From contig VMRY01000035.1 in assembly GCA_007713595.1 (NCBI GenBank), positions 1-40,829 of the forward strand: a stretch of 40,829 nt of DNA, given 5' to 3'. The notes below the pieces were generated by a model. That model saw only the letters and a list, made by a program, of their open reading frames with translations. It did no database searches and was not told the origin of the DNA. Source of the stretch: Sedimenticola thiotaurini. GTDB taxonomy: Bacteria > Pseudomonadota > Gammaproteobacteria > Chromatiales > Chromatiaceae. The position numbers were made by a program, and so were the translations under genes. Positions 1 to 8,122 of the stretch are shown here, one piece after another (position 1 is the stretch's first letter; every line of letters begins with the position of its first letter).

Positions 1-381
1 AGTAAAAAACAGAACAAAGGAAGACACACCACCACAAGCCGCGAACTTATACAGTTAGAGAACGGCGCTATGCTCATCGACACCCCGGGAATGAGAGAGC
101 TTGGTAACATGTCGGTAGATACAGGTATTGACGAAACATTTTCTGAAATACTAGCGCTTTCCCAGCGTTGTAAGTTTAATAACTGCTCTCATACCAATGA
201 AAAAGGCTGCGCGATATTAGCGGCGATAAATGACGGTGAGTTGTCTGAACAGCGATACAAAAACTACCTGAAAATGAAAAGCGAAGCCGCATTTAATGAA
301 ATGTCTTATTCCGATAAAAGAAAAAAGGATAAAGACTTTGGAAAGTTGATTAAATCAACCATCAAAAATAAAGCCAGGTGA
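1..381 (+). CDS. rsgA: RsgA-type ribosome biogenesis GTPase, C-terminal part (5' end outside window)
   Basis: The frame is open from base 1, so the gene begins upstream of the window. What remains carries a KGRHTTT switch I segment, the DTPG G3 motif and then a zinc-binding pattern (C-x4-C-x-H-x5-C, within RCKFNNCSHTNEKGC), which together are diagnostic of RsgA/YjeQ circularly permuted GTPases. The family acts late in 30S subunit maturation in the cytoplasm, using GTP hydrolysis to leave the ribosome. The lysine-rich tail (SYSDKRKKDKDFGKLIK) resembles the longer accessory RsgA paralogues rather than the housekeeping form, but that is my recollection of the family and not something proved here. 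The N-terminal OB fold and the G4 motif are not visible. Confidence 0.9.
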   Translation, partial: SKKQNKGRHTTTSRELIQLENGAMLIDTPGMRELGNMSVDTGIDETFSEILALSQRCKFNNCSHTNEKGCAILAAINDGELSEQRYKNYLKMKSEAAFNEMSYSDKRKKDKDFGKLIKSTIKNKAR

Positions 382-762
382 TGGCATCTAATTGGGTAGC
401 CAGCATCAGGTGTTGCAGTGTTAAAAAGCAGGCGTAGAAACGGTTACCATAAGCATATTTAATAGCTCACAAACACCTAAAGCATTTTTTCTGCAAATGC
501 GAATAGATTCTGCTAGTCTGTAAAGCTAATAAACCACCCGCTTGGCAGGATGCTGAAATATTCTTATCAACGCCCTCCTCCAAGTCAGCTTTTCTATTAA
601 TAAGAAATAGAGTTCGCAGAACGAACTGCAAAATTACCATTAAATTCTGCGGCAACATAAGTCGCTGAATGTGCAACCCGATACGAAACAGATGCGCTCG
701 GGTGTCTTAACTATTAGGCAGTTGGCAATACTTCACTACTTTAAATAGAGGAGAGAATAGCT
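382..762. other. Intergenic stretch, no gene recognised
   Basis: About 380 AT-rich bases separate the rsgA remnant from the zinc-ribbon gene. A short minus-strand reading frame at 467-676 has no ribosome binding site or recognisable motif and I do not accept it. I saw no strong hairpin with a T-run, so the end of the rsgA transcript is not marked. The promoter of the next gene is presumably in the last 100 bases. Confidence 0.5.
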
Positions 763-1266
763 ATGGCCTTAGTTAATTGCGGGGAATGCAACAAGGAAGT
801 TTCTGATAAAGCAGCATCTTGCCCTAATTGCGGTGCGCCTATTCAGGGTGTCAGCGAAAAACAATCACTGTGGGACTCTATAAGTCAGAGCTCAGGCCCA
901 AAAGAGGTCGTTATCCGAGGGACTGATGTCGCATACGAGGGTCAGAAACTGGGTGAAGGGCTCATGAAGATGGTCATGGCTCTGTTCCTGCACCCCGTGT
1001 TCTCATTTGTCGGATTCTGGCTCATTGGCTTTGGTATTTTGATGTCCATGGCACCGGTATTTGGCCTCGCCGACAAGGAGATGAACGCCTTACCAGTCTG
1101 GTACGTCGCATTGGCCATCGGTATCCCCATTGCGCTAGCCGTACTATTAAGGAAGACCATCCCGAAGTTAATGAAGTGGATCTTCTTTACACTGCTTGCG
1201 GTTTTGGGGATTGCCTTCGTAGGGGGAATTATCTCTGCGATTATCGAAAAATCGACATCGAGTTAG
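763..1266 (+). CDS. Zinc-ribbon domain integral membrane protein, unknown function
   Basis: The 167-residue protein begins with a zinc ribbon whose four cysteines are C6, C9, C20 and C23 (CGEC and CPNC). A polar linker follows, then hydrophobic segments at roughly residues 70-100, 108-128 and 136-160, interpreted as about three membrane spans. The start is supported by GAGGAG at 748-753. Proteins of this layout are common and mostly uncharacterised; the ribbon probably faces the cytoplasm and mediates protein contact. It stands alone, 76 bases before an exported protein on the same strand. I do not assign a function. Confidence 0.8.
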   Translation: MALVNCGECNKEVSDKAASCPNCGAPIQGVSEKQSLWDSISQSSGPKEVVIRGTDVAYEGQKLGEGLMKMVMALFLHPVFSFVGFWLIGFGILMSMAPVFGLADKEMNALPVWYVALAIGIPIALAVLLRKTIPKLMKWIFFTLLAVLGIAFVGGIISAIIEKSTSS

Positions 1267-1274
1267 TCAAAACA

Positions 1275-1325
1275 ATGGTGAGTCTGACGTAGAATATAAC
1301 CACTCACCCTACGTCCACTCACCAT
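1275..1325. repeat. Imperfect inverted repeat between two small genes
   Basis: ATGGTGAG (1275-1282) pairs perfectly with CTCACCAT (1318-1325), and inside it ACGTAG (1287-1292) pairs with CTACGT (1309-1314), with a small internal loop. There is no T-run after it. It could end the upstream transcript in a factor-dependent way, or fold in the leader of the gene starting at 1342. Confidence 0.5.
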
Positions 1326-1341
1326 AAATAGGGGCAAAATC

Positions 1342-1971
1342 ATGCAAAGATCATCATTAGTTCCATTAATCATTGTAACAATGCTCAGCGTACTGATGAT
1401 ATTACCCGCCAGTGCGACAGAGACGGATTTGATGGCGCAAGACGTAGAAGGTGTAAAACTTGGTATGGCGATGACAGAAGCGGTGCCAGCGCTGGAAAAT
1501 CTTGGATACACCCGCACCTCTAAACGGAGTTTTGAAAAGAAAGATAAAGCCGGTATTCACTATATTGGCCTCAAACTCAATCCCGGTGGTGAGGTCATTT
1601 CCGTTGGAGTGGCACACCGACTGATGGAAGGTTTTGATGCGGATGCGCTACGTGACGCATGGATAGCCAAATGGGGAAAACCAGACCATATCAATGGCAA
1701 CCCAGGAAACGACTGGACGCTACAATACAATAGCCCTCAAGCCATTCTTGATGCCAGTGCGATAAAAACTTACAACCCCAGACGACCCAGTGAAGTCAGC
1801 GTGCGTCTCGCCTCAAAAGGACAGGTATTAGCCGTACGGCGCGGACACGAAGTAGCGGCAAAACGGTGTATCGCAATAAAGGATAAACCGGTTTCAACAT
1901 TAACAATTAATGACCGTGATGCCTTATTGGAATGTATACGTACCGGCCAACTGATAATAACCACGCCTTAA
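1342..1971 (+). CDS. Exported protein of unknown function
   Basis: The first 25 residues form a typical Sec signal peptide: a short basic start, a hydrophobic run (LVPLIIVTMLSVLMILP) and a plausible cleavage after the alanine of ASA. The mature part of about 184 residues is soluble and has two cysteines near the C-terminus (in RCIAIKD and LLECIRT), possibly a disulfide. No family is recognised. A G-rich stretch at 1331-1334 can serve as ribosome binding site. It is probably periplasmic. Confidence 0.75.
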   Translation: MQRSSLVPLIIVTMLSVLMILPASATETDLMAQDVEGVKLGMAMTEAVPALENLGYTRTSKRSFEKKDKAGIHYIGLKLNPGGEVISVGVAHRLMEGFDADALRDAWIAKWGKPDHINGNPGNDWTLQYNSPQAILDASAIKTYNPRRPSEVSVRLASKGQVLAVRRGHEVAAKRCIAIKDKPVSTLTINDRDALLECIRTGQLIITTP

Positions 1972-2004
1972 ACTAACAGCGCAGATTATCTAAAGATGCT
2001 GGTA

Positions 2005-2062
2005 TAACAAACCCCAACGAGTAGCCCGACAATGTCGGGCATCACTCCGTTGAGCACATCCT
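2005..2062. repeat. Dispersed palindromic intergenic repeat, partial copy 1
   Basis: The core GCCCGACAATGTCGGGC (2024-2040) is a near-perfect palindrome: eight-base arms around one A. Its flanks (CCCAACGA before, ATCACTCCGTTGAG after) match the repeat at 3603-3677 with scattered substitutions. It lies between two unrelated genes and encodes nothing. Confidence 0.7.
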
Positions 2063-2209
2063 AAGAAAAGATATGTTCCATAACTGCAACAATAGCGCAA
2101 CAAGTGGACACTCCCTACATGGCTTTCCAAACCAGATCTCAAAAGTAAGACCAAGCAGTATATAATACTGAGCACTACCCTCTTCACCCTATATTTTTGG
2201 AGTTGCGTT

Positions 2210-2800
2210 ATGAACAAGAAAGGGATGTTGTTTGTAGCCTTGCTGATTTTGTACTTTGATGGCATATCATACGCTGCCGGTCCGCTCAGCGAGAGACAAA
2301 GCGCCGCTGGCACAAAAAGCATGAACCCATCACAGCCGATCCAGTTCAACAGGACGACTGGATCTGCTTCACAGCAGTCATCTGATCGAATAGCCAAATC
2401 ACTTAGTACGAGCAATGCCGCCAAACGCCAGGCAGAAATACAGAAGAAAAAAAGAGAGCTTATTACTTTCAGTCGTAGAGCGGCATCGGATATTCGTCGA
2501 GAGATAAATAGTATCCATGCACAGAAAGACAAACACATGAACAGCGCAGAGATAAGAGATGCTGCTGACATGGCGGACAAATTCGACAAGTTCTCTGTTC
2601 AGCTACAAAGAGAGATATCACTGGCCAGCAATGATCCCGATTTCGAGCAAACATTGCAAAGCATGATGGATATGTCCGAACAACTCCAGCTACAACTTCA
2701 AGACACGATGAATAAACATCAGCAGTTAATGCAGACAATGCGAAATATTATGAAAAAGCAAAACAGCACGCTTAAAAGCATAATCAATAATATAAAATAG
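2210..2800 (+). CDS. Exported coiled-coil protein of unknown function
   Basis: The 196-residue product has a signal peptide (MNKKGMLFVALLILYFDGISYA, cleavage likely after residue 22), then a Ser/Gln/Thr-rich linker to about residue 75. From there to the end it is a long, charged, Gln- and Met-rich helical region with coiled-coil character, including a Gln/Leu alternation near residues 150-165. GGAG at 2199-2202 supports the start. No family is recognised. A periplasmic location is inferred from the signal peptide alone. Confidence 0.7.
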   Translation: MNKKGMLFVALLILYFDGISYAAGPLSERQSAAGTKSMNPSQPIQFNRTTGSASQQSSDRIAKSLSTSNAAKRQAEIQKKKRELITFSRRAASDIRREINSIHAQKDKHMNSAEIRDAADMADKFDKFSVQLQREISLASNDPDFEQTLQSMMDMSEQLQLQLQDTMNKHQQLMQTMRNIMKKQNSTLKSIINNIK

Positions 2801-2907
2801 ACTAAAACCGAATCGACAGAATCGGTCTCGATAGTAATCACTAATCCAGATACAATCAGTCAAATCAGACCCTTTGATTTGGAAACAACTTGCGAAAGGA
2901 GTGTTCG

Positions 2908-3534
2908 ATGAAACTGTCCAGCAGCCAAATCCAGAACAACCGGCCCGTTCCGGTAGCCAATGCCTTTGGCAAGCATGACGCCAACAGTCACGTAGCACTT
3001 GCTGACATTCAGAACCCGGATCTAAGCTGGGATAAGGTTCCCGAAGGAACGCGCTCGTTTGTATTGATTTGCCATGATCCCGATGTACCCAGCAGACCGG
3101 ATGATGTAAATCAGGAAGGACGCGAAGTACCAGCCGATCTGCCCCGGATTGATTTCTATCACTGGATACTGGTGGATATCCCCGCCGACCAGCGACAGAT
3201 AGCTGCAGCTACTGATGCCGATGGCATCACGGCAAAGGGTAAACCGGGCGGTATCTCACCTGCCGGCGGTATTCGCGGTATCAACAGCTACACCGATTGG
3301 TTTGCAGGGGATACCGATATGGCCGGAGACTACTACGGATACGATGGCCCCTGCCCACCCTGGAACGACAGCATTGTGCACCACTATCACTTCACGCTCT
3401 ACGCTTTGGATATAGAAAGCTGCGGCCTGAGTGGTCGCTTTGGCGGCCCTGAGGCGCTTGCCGCCATTGACGGCCACGTACTTGATAGTGCCAGTATCAC
3501 AGGCACCTACGTGATCAATCCACGGTTGGCCTGA
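2908..3534 (+). CDS. YbhB/YbcL-type phosphatidylethanolamine-binding protein (PEBP) family
   Basis: The sequence shows the PEBP core in order: NPDLSW near the N-terminus, CHDPDVP, FYHWILVDIP with the family tryptophan, a glycine-rich loop (GGIRGINSYTDW), then GYDGPCPPWNDSIVHHYHFTLYALD. The conserved His/Asp residues that build the anion-binding pocket are present. The start chosen is ATG 2908, with GGAG at 2898-2901 six bases upstream; an in-frame TTG at 2890 lies before that site. At 208 residues it is somewhat longer than E. coli YbhB because of insertions such as VNQEGREVPADLP. There is no signal peptide, so it is cytoplasmic. Ligand and role are unknown. A decayed second copy lies at 12256-12398. 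Confidence 0.9.
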   Translation: MKLSSSQIQNNRPVPVANAFGKHDANSHVALADIQNPDLSWDKVPEGTRSFVLICHDPDVPSRPDDVNQEGREVPADLPRIDFYHWILVDIPADQRQIAAATDADGITAKGKPGGISPAGGIRGINSYTDWFAGDTDMAGDYYGYDGPCPPWNDSIVHHYHFTLYALDIESCGLSGRFGGPEALAAIDGHVLDSASITGTYVINPRLA

Positions 3535-3602
3535 AACATATAAAATAATTACTGAAAACAGTTTGAGGGGTATTGATTGCTGAACCCTAACCAACTCAGC
3601 AA

Positions 3603-3677
3603 GTAGGTTGGTGTGAGTATAACGAAATCCAACAAATGCTCGACAATGTTGGCATCACTTCGTTCAGCCCAACCTGC
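3603..3677. repeat. Dispersed palindromic intergenic repeat, longest copy
   Basis: The copy opens with GTAGGTTGG (3603-3611) and closes with CCAACCTGC (3669-3677), which are nearly complementary, and has an inner palindrome around CGACAATGTTGG. Related partial copies are at 2005-2062 and, inverted, at 26271-26302. It looks like a REP-type element able to form a cruciform or RNA hairpin. Confidence 0.75.
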
Positions 3678-3690
3678 AAGCTGAAGCGTT

Positions 3691-3717
3691 CATAAAAAAC
3701 GGCCGCCGTTTTTTATG
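3691..3717. terminator. Bidirectional intrinsic terminator between the PEBP gene and cbbR
   Basis: CATAAAAAACGG (3691-3702) and CCGTTTTTTATG (3706-3717) are exact reverse complements around a three-base loop, giving a T-run on either strand. The position between two convergent genes fits a shared terminator. Confidence 0.8.
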
Positions 3718-3757
3718 CGGTGACGTTCTTCCTCAGTACACCGCATTTACATGTCAA

Positions 3758-4720
3758 TTAACACTCATCTTTGCTGCTGTTTGCTGGTGTTTTGCAGTCA
3801 TCACTTGCCGCTATGAGTTTCAATATTTCATCGAAATTTTCATTTTGCAAATAATGCAGAAATGTCTTGGCAGCACGCGAGAAGTGCTTACCCTTACGGT
3901 GTACCGCATACCAGTTGCGGTTCAGAGGAAATCCCTCCACATTCAATAAAGCCAGTTGTTTACTCTGAAGCTCCAGCTTGAGACTGAAGGAAGAGAGGAT
4001 ACTGATTCCAAGATCAGACATGACCGCCTGCTTAATCGCCTCACCGCTTCCAAGTTCCATATAGGGCTCAACATCAATACCCCGCTCCCTGAACACTCTT
4101 TCACTCGTAAGCCGTATTCCAGAACCGGGCTCACGGGTAATAATACGTTCCGAGGCAAGCTGTTCAGGCTTGATTTTTTTCTTCTTTGCAAGTGGATGGT
4201 TGGGATGCGCCAAAACGACTAACTGGTCCACCAGAAAGGCATGCACCTCAATATCATCGCGCTGGGGCAAAGTCGCCATGATGTAAATATCATCAGCGTT
4301 CGCATCGATACGCTCAATGATCCGTTCATGGTTACTCACCTTTAGCTTTGGAACCACCAGTGGATACTTGCGCAGGAAACCACCAAGATATTGCGGCAGA
4401 AAATATTTTGCCGTTGTCACTGCTGATAGTCGTAACGGACCCGTGACCTCTCCATGCAACTCTTTTAATTTTTCTTCAAATCCATCAAGACTACTGAAGA
4501 TTTCATTGCAGGTTTCCAACAACGCTTTGCCTTCGGCCGTTAAAAATATCTGATTGCCCATCTTCTCAAACAATGTGGCATCAAGAATCTCTTCAAGTCT
4601 TTTTACTTGAATGGATACACCGGGCTGTGTGAGGTGTATCTCCTCAGCTGCCCGGGTAAAACTTCGATGTTCTGCTACCGCTTGAAATACACGCAGTTGT
4701 TGCAACGTAGCTCGGATCAT
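3758..4720 (-). CDS. cbbR: LysR-type regulator of the RuBisCO operon
   Basis: The 320-residue protein starts with a LysR winged helix-turn-helix (LQQLRVFQAVAEHRSFTRAAEEIHLTQPGVSIQVKRLEE, roughly residues 7-45) and continues with the periplasmic-binding-protein-like effector domain. CbbR proteins activate the cbb operon in response to metabolites such as RuBP, ATP, PEP or NADPH, depending on species. Assignment rests on the strong CbbR-like N-terminus and on divergent transcription from cbbL across a 167-bp gap. A GGAG lies about six bases before ATG on the minus strand. The long polar C-terminal tail (DDCKTPANSSKDEC) is probably disordered. Confidence 0.93.
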   Translation of the reverse strand: MIRATLQQLRVFQAVAEHRSFTRAAEEIHLTQPGVSIQVKRLEEILDATLFEKMGNQIFLTAEGKALLETCNEIFSSLDGFEEKLKELHGEVTGPLRLSAVTTAKYFLPQYLGGFLRKYPLVVPKLKVSNHERIIERIDANADDIYIMATLPQRDDIEVHAFLVDQLVVLAHPNHPLAKKKKIKPEQLASERIITREPGSGIRLTSERVFRERGIDVEPYMELGSGEAIKQAVMSDLGISILSSFSLKLELQSKQLALLNVEGFPLNRNWYAVHRKGKHFSRAAKTFLHYLQNENFDEILKLIAASDDCKTPANSSKDEC

Positions 4721-4741
4721 CTTCCAACTCCACGCATCGAG

Positions 4742-4789
4742 TCATTAACAATCAGTTATGACACTCATATTTACTATTAATTTCCATTA
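4742..4789. promoter_or_regulatory. Candidate CbbR binding region in the cbbR-cbbL gap
   Basis: Two matches to the CbbR half-site pattern TNA-N7-TNA are seen: TCA-N7-TCA at 4742-4754 and TTA-N7-TTA at 4777-4789. Both are in the AT-rich divergent promoter region where such sites lie in other autotrophs. The pattern is loose and can occur by chance in AT-rich DNA, so this is a candidate only. Confidence 0.4.
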
Positions 4790-4887
4790 TTTCTCTCAAT
4801 CCATAAAACTTCAACCTGCATTTACAAAACGCAGCGGCAGAACAACCGCAGCAAACTTATGGTAGTTAGGAAGAGGAGCAAAACAAC

Positions 4888-6309
4888 ATGGCTGTAAAAA
4901 GCTACAACGCGGGCGTAAAAGAGTACCGCGAAACTTACTGGATGCCGGAATATACCCCTAAGGATACCGATATCCTTGCATGCTTCAAGGTAACACCTCA
5001 ACCGGGCGTACCCCGTGAAGAGGTCGCTGCTGCGGTTGCTGCTGAATCTTCAACTGGCACCTGGACCACGGTATGGACCGACCTGCTGACGGATCTTGAT
5101 TACTACAAGGGCCGTGCCTACGCTATCGAAGACGTACCAGGCGACGACACCTGCTTCTATGCCTTTGTTGCATACCCCATTGATCTGTTCGAAGAGGGTT
5201 CCGTTGTTAATGTAATGACCTCCCTGGTTGGTAACGTGTTCGGTTTCAAGGCCCTGCGTGCATTGCGTCTGGAAGACATTCGTTTCCCTATCGCCTACGT
5301 CATGACCTGCAATGGTCCACCACAGGGCATTCAGGTCGAACGTGACCTGATGAACAAATATGGTCGTCCGCTGTTGGGTTGCACTATCAAACCCAAGCTG
5401 GGCCTCTCTGCCAAAAACTACGGCCGTGCCTGTTACGAAGGTCTACGCGGTGGTCTGGACTTTACCAAGGATGACGAGAACGTTAACTCCCAGCCCTTCA
5501 TGCGCTGGCGTCACCGTTTCGATTTTGTGATGGAAGCGATTCATAAGGCTGAAGCCGAAACCGGCGAACGCAAGGGTCACTACCTGAATGTTACCGCGCC
5601 GACTTCCGACGAAATGATGAAGCGCGCGGAATACGCCAAAGAGATCGGCGCACCGATTATCATGCACGACTACATCACTGGCGGCTGGTCTGCCAATACC
5701 CAATTAGCTCAATGGTGCCAGGACAACGGCATGTTGCTGCACATTCACCGTGCCATGCATGCGGTACTCGACCGTAACCCACACCACGGCATCCACTTCC
5801 GTGTACTGACCAAGATCCTGCGTCTGTCCGGTGGCGACCACCTGCACTCAGGTACGGTTGTTGGCAAGTTGGAAGGTGACCGCGACGCGACGCTGGGCTG
5901 GATCGACATCATGCGTGACAGCTACATCAAGGAAGATCGTTCACGCGGCATCTTCTTTGATCAGGACTGGGGGGCAATGCCAGGCGTAATGCCCGTCGCA
6001 TCCGGTGGTATCCATGTGTGGCACATGCCGGCACTGGTCAACATCTTTGGTGACGACTCCGTACTGCAGTTCGGCGGTGGCACTCTGGGTCATCCCTGGG
6101 GTAACGCAGCGGGTGCTGCAGCCAACCGCGTGGCGGTTGAAGCTTGTGTCGAAGCACGTAACCAGGGCCGTGAGCTTGAGAAAGAAGGCAAGGATATCCT
6201 TACCACAGCGGCTGCACACAGCCCTGAACTCAAAATGGCTATGGAGACCTGGAAAGAGATCAAATTCGAATTCGACACGGTCGACAAACTGGACGTTGCA
6301 CATAAGTAA
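4888..6309 (+). CDS. cbbL: RuBisCO form I large subunit
   Basis: The enzyme carboxylates ribulose-1,5-bisphosphate to two 3-phosphoglycerates in the Calvin cycle. At 473 residues it is full length. Visible active-site elements are TIKPKLGL with K168 and K170, [10 protein letters not shown] with the carbamylated K194 and the Mg ligands D196 and E197, HIHRAMHA with H287, and loop 6 [11 protein letters not shown] with K327. The N-terminus ([25 protein letters not shown]) is the proteobacterial form IA type. GAGGAG at 4873-4878 precedes ATG. Gene order with cbbS, cbbQ and cbbO and no carboxysome shell genes indicates the cytosolic IAq class. Divergent cbbR points to CbbR control. Confidence 0.98.
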   Translation: MAVKSYNAGVKEYRETYWMPEYTPKDTDILACFKVTPQPGVPREEVAAAVAAESSTGTWTTVWTDLLTDLDYYKGRAYAIEDVPGDDTCFYAFVAYPIDLFEEGSVVNVMTSLVGNVFGFKALRALRLEDIRFPIAYVMTCNGPPQGIQVERDLMNKYGRPLLGCTIKPKLGLSAKNYGRACYEGLRGGLDFTKDDENVNSQPFMRWRHRFDFVMEAIHKAEAETGERKGHYLNVTAPTSDEMMKRAEYAKEIGAPIIMHDYITGGWSANTQLAQWCQDNGMLLHIHRAMHAVLDRNPHHGIHFRVLTKILRLSGGDHLHSGTVVGKLEGDRDATLGWIDIMRDSYIKEDRSRGIFFDQDWGAMPGVMPVASGGIHVWHMPALVNIFGDDSVLQFGGGTLGHPWGNAAGAAANRVAVEACVEARNQGRELEKEGKDILTTAAAHSPELKMAMETWKEIKFEFDTVDKLDVAHK

Positions 6310-6324
6310 CATACTTATGGGATT

Positions 6325-6353
6325 GCTTGGCTCCGAATCTTTCGGAACCAAGC
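6325..6353 (+). other. Intercistronic hairpin between cbbL and cbbS
   Basis: GCTTGGCTCCGAA (6325-6337) pairs with TTCGGAACCAAGC (6341-6353) with one C-A mismatch and a three-base loop. No T-run follows, so it is more likely a transcript-stabilising or processing element than a terminator. It sits in the 98-bp gap before cbbS. Confidence 0.65.
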
Positions 6354-6407
6354 AACACTTCGTAACTTGATCAAATTGAGATCGAATAGTGAATTGAGGA
6401 ATTTAAA

Positions 6408-6764
6408 ATGAGTGCAATGCAAGACTATAAATCGAGCCTTGGCGACAACACCAGCCGCAAGTTCGAAACCTTCTCTTACCTGCCAGCGATGGATGCCGCC
6501 CAAACACGCCAGCAGATTGAGTTCATCGTGAGCAAGGGCTGGAATCCTTCTATCGAGCACACCGAACCCCAGAACGCCAGCGGCAGTTACTGGTACATGT
6601 GGAAGCTGCCCATGTTCGGTGAAACAGACGTCGATGCCATCCTGGCTGAACTGGAAGCTTGCCACAAGGCACATCCAGAAAATCATGTCCGTCTACTGGG
6701 TCTGGATAACTACGCTCAATGCGCAGGTGCCTCAATGGTTATCTACCGAGGCATTGTGGTTTAG
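6408..6764 (+). CDS. cbbS: RuBisCO small subunit
   Basis: The 118-residue protein has the form I small-subunit signature: an N-terminal segment ([11 protein letters not shown]) leading to helix A ([23 protein letters not shown]), the strand [14 protein letters not shown], and the closing segment ([22 protein letters not shown]). Eight copies cap the L8 core of the hexadecamer and are needed for activity. TTGAGGA just upstream supports the start. It is co-directional with cbbL and separated from it by a stable hairpin, and it is followed by an intrinsic terminator. Confidence 0.98.
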   Translation: MSAMQDYKSSLGDNTSRKFETFSYLPAMDAAQTRQQIEFIVSKGWNPSIEHTEPQNASGSYWYMWKLPMFGETDVDAILAELEACHKAHPENHVRLLGLDNYAQCAGASMVIYRGIVV

Positions 6765-6784
6765 CTAACAAGCCAGATAGAGAG

Positions 6785-6820
6785 AAACCCCTGACCGAAC
6801 TGTGTCGGGCGGGGGTTTTT
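6785..6820 (+). terminator. Intrinsic terminator directly after cbbS
   Basis: ACCCC-tga-CCGA pairs with TCGG-gcg-GGGGT, followed by a run of five T at 6816-6820. It lies inside the apparent operon, between cbbS and the 103-aa gene. It would therefore make cbbLS transcripts abundant and leave cbbQ/cbbO to read-through or to a promoter in the next 50 bases. Confidence 0.8.
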
Positions 6821-6875
6821 CGAAAGGCTGGTTGTACATTAACAGCAAACCAACCTATTTAGAGAGACAGTAAAG

Positions 6876-7187
6876 ATGGCTAAACCTGACCGATACGTGG
6901 GCGTAGACAAAGATATTCATGGTGGGATGACCACCATAGGTAAAGTGATCCGCGACGCCTGGGTGTTTGAGCTGATCCCAGAGAGTGAAACATGTGAAGG
7001 CTGGAACCTTGCCGGGATTGATGCGCTGTTGCAGAAGGTCAACACCGAATGGGATAAGTATGGCTGCCTGGTCTGCCATCTCCCTGAAACACTGGCCGAG
7101 CGTCATAGCCGAATTCACGGAAATGCCATCGCCCTGGCAAAAGCCGCAGGCTGGAACGGCAACGTCGAAACCGACGACGAAAGTTAA
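6876..7187 (+). CDS. Unrecognised 103-aa protein between cbbS and cbbQ
   Basis: The small soluble acidic protein has no signal peptide or membrane span. It contains a mixed alpha/beta-looking stretch ([19 protein letters not shown]), a [18 protein letters not shown] segment with two cysteines and two histidines, and an acidic end (VETDDES). AGAGAG about nine bases upstream supports ATG 6876. It is not CbbS-, CbbX- or Rca-like. It follows a terminator and precedes cbbQ by 29 bp on the same strand, so a role in RuBisCO assembly, activation or its regulation is an inference from position only. The spaced Cys/His residues (CLVCH, ERHSRIH) could bind a metal but are too few to be sure. Confidence 0.8.
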   Translation: MAKPDRYVGVDKDIHGGMTTIGKVIRDAWVFELIPESETCEGWNLAGIDALLQKVNTEWDKYGCLVCHLPETLAERHSRIHGNAIALAKAAGWNGNVETDDES

Positions 7188-7216
7188 ACTCATCGAGATA
7201 TAAAAGAAGGTTTGTC

Positions 7217-8032
7217 ATGTCTGACACAACAGTAGATCCAAAACAGTACATTGTTAAGAGCGAGCCCTACTACGAGCAAGTAGGAAAAGAGATTGCCCTC
7301 TATGAAGCGGCCTATAATGTACGCATGCCGATGATGCTCAAGGGACCAACCGGCTGCGGCAAGTCCCGATTTGTCGAGTATATGGCCTACAAGCTGAACA
7401 AGCCTCTGATCACCGTGGCCTGTAATGAAGATATGACCGCATCCGACCTGGTAGGTCGATTCCTGTTAGATAAAGATGGAACAAAATGGCAGGATGGGCC
7501 ACTAACAACTGCCGCAAGAATTGGTGCAATATGCTACCTTGACGAGGTTGTTGAAGCACGACAGGACACCACCGTTGTCATCCATCCACTCACCGATCAT
7601 CGTCGTTCGCTTCCCCTGGACAAGAAAGGGGAGTTGATCGAAGCACACCCGGACTTCCAACTCGTCATCTCCTATAACCCCGGTTACCAGAGCTTGATGA
7701 AGGATCTGAAACAGTCAACCAAACAGCGCTTTGGCGGACTTGATTTCAATTACCCTGGCGAGGAAAAGGAAGCTGAGATTGTCTGTAAGGAATCAGATGT
7801 TGACCTGACCACTGCGGGCAAACTGGTACAGATTGCGCACCGAGCCCGTAACCTCAAAGGCCATGGCCTGGATGAAGGTATATCAACCCGCCTTCTGGTC
7901 TATGCCGGTCAACTCATTGCCAAGGGAATAGACCCCGTTGAAGCCTGCTCCATGACCATGGTGACGCCGCTTACAGATGATCCTGACATGCGCGATACAC
8001 TTAACGCAGCAGTGCAGACATTCTTCGGCTGA
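7217..8032 (+). CDS. cbbQ: AAA+ ATPase of the RuBisCO activase pair CbbQ/CbbO
   Basis: CbbQ is a MoxR-group AAA+ ATPase that forms hexamers and, with CbbO, remodels inhibited RuBisCO to release tight-binding sugar phosphates. Visible here are Walker A GPTGCGKS (residues 43-50), Walker B with CYLDE (106-110), and sensor 1 around [11 protein letters not shown]. The length of 271 residues is normal for the family. A GAAGG precedes ATG by seven bases. It lies in order cbbS, 103-aa gene, cbbQ, cbbO. The 90-bp gap to cbbO contains a long inverted repeat. Confidence 0.97.
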   Translation: MSDTTVDPKQYIVKSEPYYEQVGKEIALYEAAYNVRMPMMLKGPTGCGKSRFVEYMAYKLNKPLITVACNEDMTASDLVGRFLLDKDGTKWQDGPLTTAARIGAICYLDEVVEARQDTTVVIHPLTDHRRSLPLDKKGELIEAHPDFQLVISYNPGYQSLMKDLKQSTKQRFGGLDFNYPGEEKEAEIVCKESDVDLTTAGKLVQIAHRARNLKGHGLDEGISTRLLVYAGQLIAKGIDPVEACSMTMVTPLTDDPDMRDTLNAAVQTFFG

Positions 8033-8051
8033 TCAATCATTCCCGTAGAAT

Positions 8052-8101
8052 TTACAGTGTCAGAAACGGAAGGCTTTGATAAATTACTGCTAACACTGTA
8101 A
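8052..8101. repeat. Inverted repeat in the cbbQ-cbbO gap
   Basis: TTACAGTGT (8052-8060) and ACACTGTAA (8093-8101) are exact reverse complements with a 32-base spacer. Imperfect pairing extends outward (CCCGTAG against CTATGGG). There is no T-run. It could be an RNA stem at the cbbO leader or a spaced operator. Confidence 0.6.
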
Positions 8102-8122
8102 CCCTATGGGCAGGTATCAACA

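Noticed and set aside
382-762. Possible integron cassette site (TTAGGC near 714) after the rsgA remnant
   Set aside because: No paired GCCTAA arm, no attC-like imperfect palindrome and no integrase gene in the window.
1990-2589. 199-codon minus-strand reading frame over the coiled-coil gene
   Set aside because: It is antisense to a gene with a signal peptide and a good ribosome binding site; its composition is that of a shadow frame.
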